Positions 14,445 to 17,924 of a DNA stretch of 17,924 nucleotides are shown piece after piece. The notes beneath the pieces were generated by a model. It searched no databases. It saw nothing but the letters and a program-made list of their open reading frames with translations, and had not been told where the DNA came from. The translations under genes were made by a program, and so were the position numbers. Numbering within the stretch: position 1 is the first letter of the stretch; each line of letters begins with the position of its first letter. This DNA comes from Proteobacteria bacterium UBA7821. Lineage in GTDB: Bacteria; Pseudomonadota; Gammaproteobacteria; Comchoanobacterales; Comchoanobacteraceae. The DNA is taken from the NCBI GenBank assembly GCA_002480165.1, contig DLBP01000028.1, forward strand, positions 1-17,924, in the 5' to 3' direction.

Positions 14445-15078
14445 CCGAATTCTCGCATTTGATCTGCACGCTAATGATGCGGTTGTGGCCAGTTATCTGG
14501 ATGGCAAACAGTCGCAATATTCGTTTCCAAATGATCGCAACACAGCTTGTCGTGTTCAGGCGACCATCCAAACAATGTTGCACGCGACCAATCTATCCAT
14601 TGCAGCGTTTGATGTTTTTGCATATCACTGTGGTCCTGGTCGTTTTTCTGGTTTGCGACTCGCCGCTGGTCTGGTTCATGCCATGGCGTTTGTCGGAGGG
14701 CAACGCATTGTGCCTTGCTCAGGCTTGCTAAACATGGCATTGCAAGCCTATGCGGTATCTCAAACCACATTACCGATTGCTGCCATAGTACCCCATCAAC
14801 AGTCCAAAGGATTTTATTGTGCAGTCTATCAGTATCGAGGAGGGCAGTGGGTGACTATTTTAGAGCCAGTTCATGTTGACAGCCTTTCGGTGGTTGAGGG
14901 GTATGATTGTTGTGTCTCAAATCAGCGACTGCCACTGCTTGAGCATAAAAATGGATACGTTTTTTCTCCAAATATATCGACCCTACTAGATTATGCCATG
15001 ATCCAGGCTGACACGAGTGTCAGTACTAAGAATATTCAGCTGGATTACCTGACTAAAAACTTATTCAAACCGAACTAA
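14431..15078 (+). CDS. tsaB: tRNA threonylcarbamoyladenosine biosynthesis protein TsaB
   Basis: This 215-residue ASKHA-fold protein is the partner of TsaD in the complex that transfers the threonylcarbamoyl group to A37 of ANN-decoding tRNAs. The first strand is ILAFDLHANDAVVASY, where the family has ILAIDTS. The signature normally GPGSFTGLR reads GPGRFSGLR at residues 68-76, followed by the helix LAAGLVHAMAFVGG. The segment normally ARRGEVY reads SKGFYCAVY. The C-terminal PxYLR motif reads LDYLTKN. The protein is a divergent but full-length family member. It begins inside the upstream lipoprotein gene and converges with mutS, overlapping it by 14 bases. Confidence 0.9.
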   Translation: MKTSSRILAFDLHANDAVVASYLDGKQSQYSFPNDRNTACRVQATIQTMLHATNLSIAAFDVFAYHCGPGRFSGLRLAAGLVHAMAFVGGQRIVPCSGLLNMALQAYAVSQTTLPIAAIVPHQQSKGFYCAVYQYRGGQWVTILEPVHVDSLSVVEGYDCCVSNQRLPLLEHKNGYVFSPNISTLLDYAMIQADTSVSTKNIQLDYLTKNLFKPN

Positions 15079-17617
15079 TGCAGTGCTCATCCAGTAACTC
15101 TTTGAGTTGGTAGATAATGGTCATCGCATCTTTTATTTTCAGTTGCTCTACATCGATTTGCTCAATAAACTGTAAAGCAGGGTGAGGCGTATTGGGTGAT
15201 TGATGCTCGATGGTGGGTTGAGCGAGTAGTTCGTTTAGTTTCTGTTGAGCAAGGTGTAAGACGCTGGTTGGCACGCCGGCTAATCGGGCAACTTGGATGC
15301 CAAAGCTCTTGTCTGACGGGCCACTAACCATCGTATACAGAAAGGTCAAAGCGTCATCTTGCTCTTGACATCTAAAGTGGTAATTATTGACAAAGTTGAG
15401 TTGATCGGCTATTTGAGTCAGTTCGTGGTAATGTGTGGCAAATAGAGTTTTGCATTGGATAGATTGTGATAAGTGGACCATGACCGCATAGGCGATCGCC
15501 ATGCCGTCATAGGTGCTGGTTCCTCGGCCAATTTCGTCGAGTAAAACCAAGCTGTCTGGTTTTGCGTAATTCAAGATATTGGCTGTTTCATTCATTTCAA
15601 CCATGAATGTCGATCGACCACCCGATACGTCGTCAGATGATCCAATCCGGCTAAATATCCGACTGAAGAGCCCAAGTGTGAGCTTGTCGCAAGGCACGTA
15701 CGAGCCAATTTGAGCAAGAATGACACTGTGTGCAACCAGTCTCATGTATGTTGATTTACCACCCATGTTGGGTCCAGTGATGAGCTTTAAATGACAATTG
15801 GCAGTAGACAGTTGGCAGTCATTGGGAATAAAGCTGGACTTACTATTTGCCTCGACCACAAGGTGTCGTCCTTGTTGTAGGTCGATGTACGCTGGTTGGT
15901 CACTAAATGTTGGTCGTGTCAATCCTAGGGTGTGGCTTCTTTCTGCTAAGTTCATGAGGCAATCTAGCTGACCGATAGCGACACAGATTTTTTGTAGTTT
16001 GGGTATTTCTTGTGCCAATGTGTCGATTAATTCGCTATACAGTTGCTTCTCAAGCGATAGGGCTTTACTTTGAGCGGTTAGTACCTCTTTCTCATAGTCG
16101 TTTAGGCTGGCGATGGTATATCTTTCAACGTTTTTGAGTGTCTGTTTTCTAATAAAGTAATCGGGTAAGTGATCTGCTTGTTGTCGGCTAATCTCAAAAT
16201 AGTAGCCATGTGCTCGATTGAATTTTAATTTTAATGTAGCCAGCCCCGTTTTTTGTCTTTCATCTTGTTCGAGTTGTACTAGAAATGCATTTGAATCATC
16301 CGCCAGGGACCTCAGTTGATCAAGTTCCTGGTTGTAACCGGTCGCAATCACGTGACCATCTCTAATGTGTGCAGGGGGTTGTTCAACAATGCTTCGATTA
16401 ATTAGGTCGAGTGTATTTGGTTGTGGACAGATGTGTGAGTCGATGTGTGCCAGTGCCACTTGGGTATAGGCATCGATTGTTTGTTTTAGCTCTGGTAGGA
16501 TCGACAGTGTCTGTTGTAAAACCAGGAGGTCGCGTGGTTTTGCCGTTTTGAGTGATAATCGCCCAACGGATCGTTCGCAGTCTGGCACTTGGTTGAGTAA
16601 TTGTTGTACCTGCTTGTAGTCACTGGCTCGAATTTCATCAACGGCAGATAATCTACAATCAATCTTCTCAGCATCTTTCAGTGGTTGATTGAACCAGCGC
16701 CTAAGTTGCCTTGTTCCAATGGCTGTTTGTGTCTGGTTCATTAGTTTAAATAGCGTACTGTCATCTTTTCCGTGACTACTTTCGGTGATTTCGAGATGCT
16801 GTTGTGTGGTTTTGTCGAGATACAAGTAGTCTTGCATCAGCTGATATTTGAGTGTTTTAATGTGAGATAGAGCTTGCCTCTGTGTGGTTTCGATGTAGAG
16901 CAAGAGGGCACCAGCAGCAGATGTTGCCAGTGGTTTGTCGGCCAGTCCGAGAGCGCCTAGATTTGCAATGTTGTAGTATTTTTCTAATCTGTTTGTGGCT
17001 GATGAATAATTGAAGTCTGCTTTATGTCGATAAGAAATTGGGCACGTTAAAGCCAGTTCTCTAATGGGTGCTGCTTGAGCTTCTGAAATGATGATTTCTG
17101 CTGGTTTGATACTCTGGATCTCATCGAGGATATCTTCTAATCGATTGATTTGACCACAAAAGTAGTCGCCAGATAACAGATTTAAATAGGCAAATCCTGC
17201 GGTATTTCTTGGTCCAACGGTGATGGCCATTAAAATTTGATCAAACTCGGCATTGATAAGGTTGTCATCACTGGCAGTGCCTGGTGTAACGATCCGACTG
17301 ATGGCTCGCTCGACAATGCCTTTGCTGGTTTTAGGATCGCCAATTTGTTCACAAATGGCTGCACTGTGACCCGATTTGATGATCTTTGCTAGATAGTTAT
17401 CGAGTGAGTGGTAGGGTATTCCTGCCATGGGTATGGGTGTTCCCTGTGATTGCCCACGTTGAGTCAGTGTGATGTTGAGTAGATTGGCTGCATGTTTTGC
17501 GTCTTCAAAGAATAGCTCATAAAAATCGCCCATTCTAAAGAGCAGCAGTTCATTGGGGTACTGTTCTTTGAATTGAAGATACTGTTGGATCATGGGTGTG
17601 TGTTGGGTGTTGCTCAT
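15065..17617 (-). CDS. mutS: DNA mismatch repair protein MutS
   Basis: This 850-residue, full-length MutS (E. coli 853) recognises mismatches and small loops and recruits MutL. The mismatch-wedge Phe-x-Glu is at F32/E34 (GDFYELF), and TPGTASDD marks the end of domain I. The lever and clamp regions run to about 560. The ATPase has Walker A GPNMGGKS at 615-622, SDDVSGGRSTFMVEM, Walker B LLDEIGRGTS at 692-701, and H729 in FATHYHEL. The C-terminal dimer/tetramer helix (AMTIIYQLKELL) is present, so it is not truncated. AGGA lies four bases before the ATG. It is divergent from hemB, and a promoter is predicted at 17641-17669. No RecA is adjacent. Confidence 0.98.
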   Translation of the reverse strand: MSNTQHTPMIQQYLQFKEQYPNELLLFRMGDFYELFFEDAKHAANLLNITLTQRGQSQGTPIPMAGIPYHSLDNYLAKIIKSGHSAAICEQIGDPKTSKGIVERAISRIVTPGTASDDNLINAEFDQILMAITVGPRNTAGFAYLNLLSGDYFCGQINRLEDILDEIQSIKPAEIIISEAQAAPIRELALTCPISYRHKADFNYSSATNRLEKYYNIANLGALGLADKPLATSAAGALLLYIETTQRQALSHIKTLKYQLMQDYLYLDKTTQQHLEITESSHGKDDSTLFKLMNQTQTAIGTRQLRRWFNQPLKDAEKIDCRLSAVDEIRASDYKQVQQLLNQVPDCERSVGRLSLKTAKPRDLLVLQQTLSILPELKQTIDAYTQVALAHIDSHICPQPNTLDLINRSIVEQPPAHIRDGHVIATGYNQELDQLRSLADDSNAFLVQLEQDERQKTGLATLKLKFNRAHGYYFEISRQQADHLPDYFIRKQTLKNVERYTIASLNDYEKEVLTAQSKALSLEKQLYSELIDTLAQEIPKLQKICVAIGQLDCLMNLAERSHTLGLTRPTFSDQPAYIDLQQGRHLVVEANSKSSFIPNDCQLSTANCHLKLITGPNMGGKSTYMRLVAHSVILAQIGSYVPCDKLTLGLFSRIFSRIGSSDDVSGGRSTFMVEMNETANILNYAKPDSLVLLDEIGRGTSTYDGMAIAYAVMVHLSQSIQCKTLFATHYHELTQIADQLNFVNNYHFRCQEQDDALTFLYTMVSGPSDKSFGIQVARLAGVPTSVLHLAQQKLNELLAQPTIEHQSPNTPHPALQFIEQIDVEQLKIKDAMTIIYQLKELLDEHCISSV

Positions 17618-17640
17618 ATTGTCCTGGCTTTAAAATGATT

Positions 17641-17669
17641 ATTTTAGATATTTTACTGGCTATTTGCAA
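17641..17669 (-). promoter_or_regulatory. mutS promoter
   Basis: On the minus strand TTGCAA (17664-17669), a 17-base spacer and TAAAAT (17641-17646, 5/6 to the consensus) precede mutS by about 25 bases. The -35 hexamer is a palindrome and is also used by the predicted hemB promoter. Confidence 0.5.
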
Positions 17670-17692
17670 GCATTGCTTTGTTAAGGTAATAT
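17664..17692 (+). promoter_or_regulatory. hemB promoter
   Basis: On the plus strand TTGCAA (17664-17669), a 17-base spacer and TAATAT (17687-17692) each match the sigma70 consensus at 4/6. The predicted start is near 17699, with a 20-base leader before hemB. Confidence 0.4.
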
Positions 17693-17720
17693 GAGTTGTT
17701 ATGATTTTTTGGTGAGTACA

Positions 17721-17924
17721 ATGACGCGACAGTATCCTAGAACCAGACTAAGACGGCTTCGGCAGGCGAGCTGGCTCAGATCCTTAGTTTCAGAAAATAG
17801 ACTGACTGTCGATGACCTAATACTCCCTATATTTGTTCACGGTGGTGATGATATACAGGCGATCGATACCCTTCCTGGGGTTTTCAGATGGCCGTTATCT
17901 CAGTTGCCGACTATTTGCGCTCAG
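17721..17924 (+). CDS. hemB: Porphobilinogen synthase (delta-aminolevulinate dehydratase), N-terminal part
   Basis: The frame is open from the ATG at 17721 to the window edge (68 codons). The enzyme condenses two 5-aminolevulinate molecules to porphobilinogen in heme synthesis. Seen: the N-terminal arm YPRTRLRRLRQASWLRSLV, then VDDLILPIFVHGG and the turn LPGVFRWPLSQL, all standard for the first beta-strand and arm of HemB (family: RPRRLR, LILPLFV, MPGV-R-S). Active-site lysines and metal ligands lie beyond the window. GGTGAG at 17711-17716 is a plausible ribosome binding site. Confidence 0.93.
   Translation, partial: MTRQYPRTRLRRLRQASWLRSLVSENRLTVDDLILPIFVHGGDDIQAIDTLPGVFRWPLSQLPTICAQ

Overview
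This window comes from the chromosome of a gammaproteobacterium. The evidence is the E. coli-type thymidylate kinase/HolB/TatD cluster, a TsaB-type tRNA-modification protein, a 427-class NADP isocitrate dehydrogenase, a thiolase-first fatty-acid oxidation operon, and a Csr/Rsm-type regulatory RNA. G+C is moderate, around the low to mid 40s percent by eye, and AT-richer in the stretch 6918-8850. Genes are tightly packed with many start/stop overlaps. I cannot name a genus. The combination is compatible with Legionellales/Coxiella-like or related lineages, but that is only an impression. No insertion sequence, tRNA, rRNA, CRISPR array or phage gene was seen.

Layout. Positions 1-235 (minus) hold the N-terminal end of a TolC-like outer-membrane factor, followed on the same strand by mnmA (263-1387), which thiolates the wobble uridine of tRNA. 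Facing the other way is a five-gene run, icd-mdh-mltG-tmk-holB (1446-6165), joined by ATGA overlaps or very short gaps. It places two TCA-cycle dehydrogenases directly upstream of the conserved mltG-tmk-holB block (peptidoglycan glycan-strand cleavage, dTMP phosphorylation, DNA polymerase III delta-prime). tatD (minus) converges on holB and is translationally coupled to an unrecognised two-membrane-span protein (6918-7688). Divergent from that is an unrecognised soluble protein (7822-8850). Together these two unknown genes form the only accessory-looking stretch.

Next come a thiolase and a FadJ-type bifunctional beta-oxidation enzyme (8933-12222) with an ATGA overlap. The 394-base gap 12223-12616 is the most interesting part. 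It carries a sigma70-like promoter (12414-12442) followed by an RNA with seven GGA motifs, three of them in terminal loops of perfect hairpins and two facing each other in an internal loop. This is the signature of RsmY/RsmZ/CsrB-type RNAs that sequester the translational regulator CsrA/RsmA. Two inverted repeats upstream are candidate activator sites.

A short malic enzyme without the phosphotransacetylase-like tail (12617-13816, minus) follows. Its promoter has a near-consensus -35/-10 pair with a perfect inverted repeat in the spacer. Then come a small lipoprotein gene overlapping tsaB (plus), a full-length mutS (minus) converging on tsaB, and the first 68 codons of hemB at the right edge. 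mutS and hemB are divergent, and their predicted promoters share one palindromic -35 hexamer.

Together, icd, mdh, the malic enzyme and beta-oxidation form a central carbon set for growth on fatty acids and dicarboxylates. A Csr-type RNA is commonly a switch for such metabolism, so its position between fad and malic enzyme genes is suggestive, but a regulatory link is inference.
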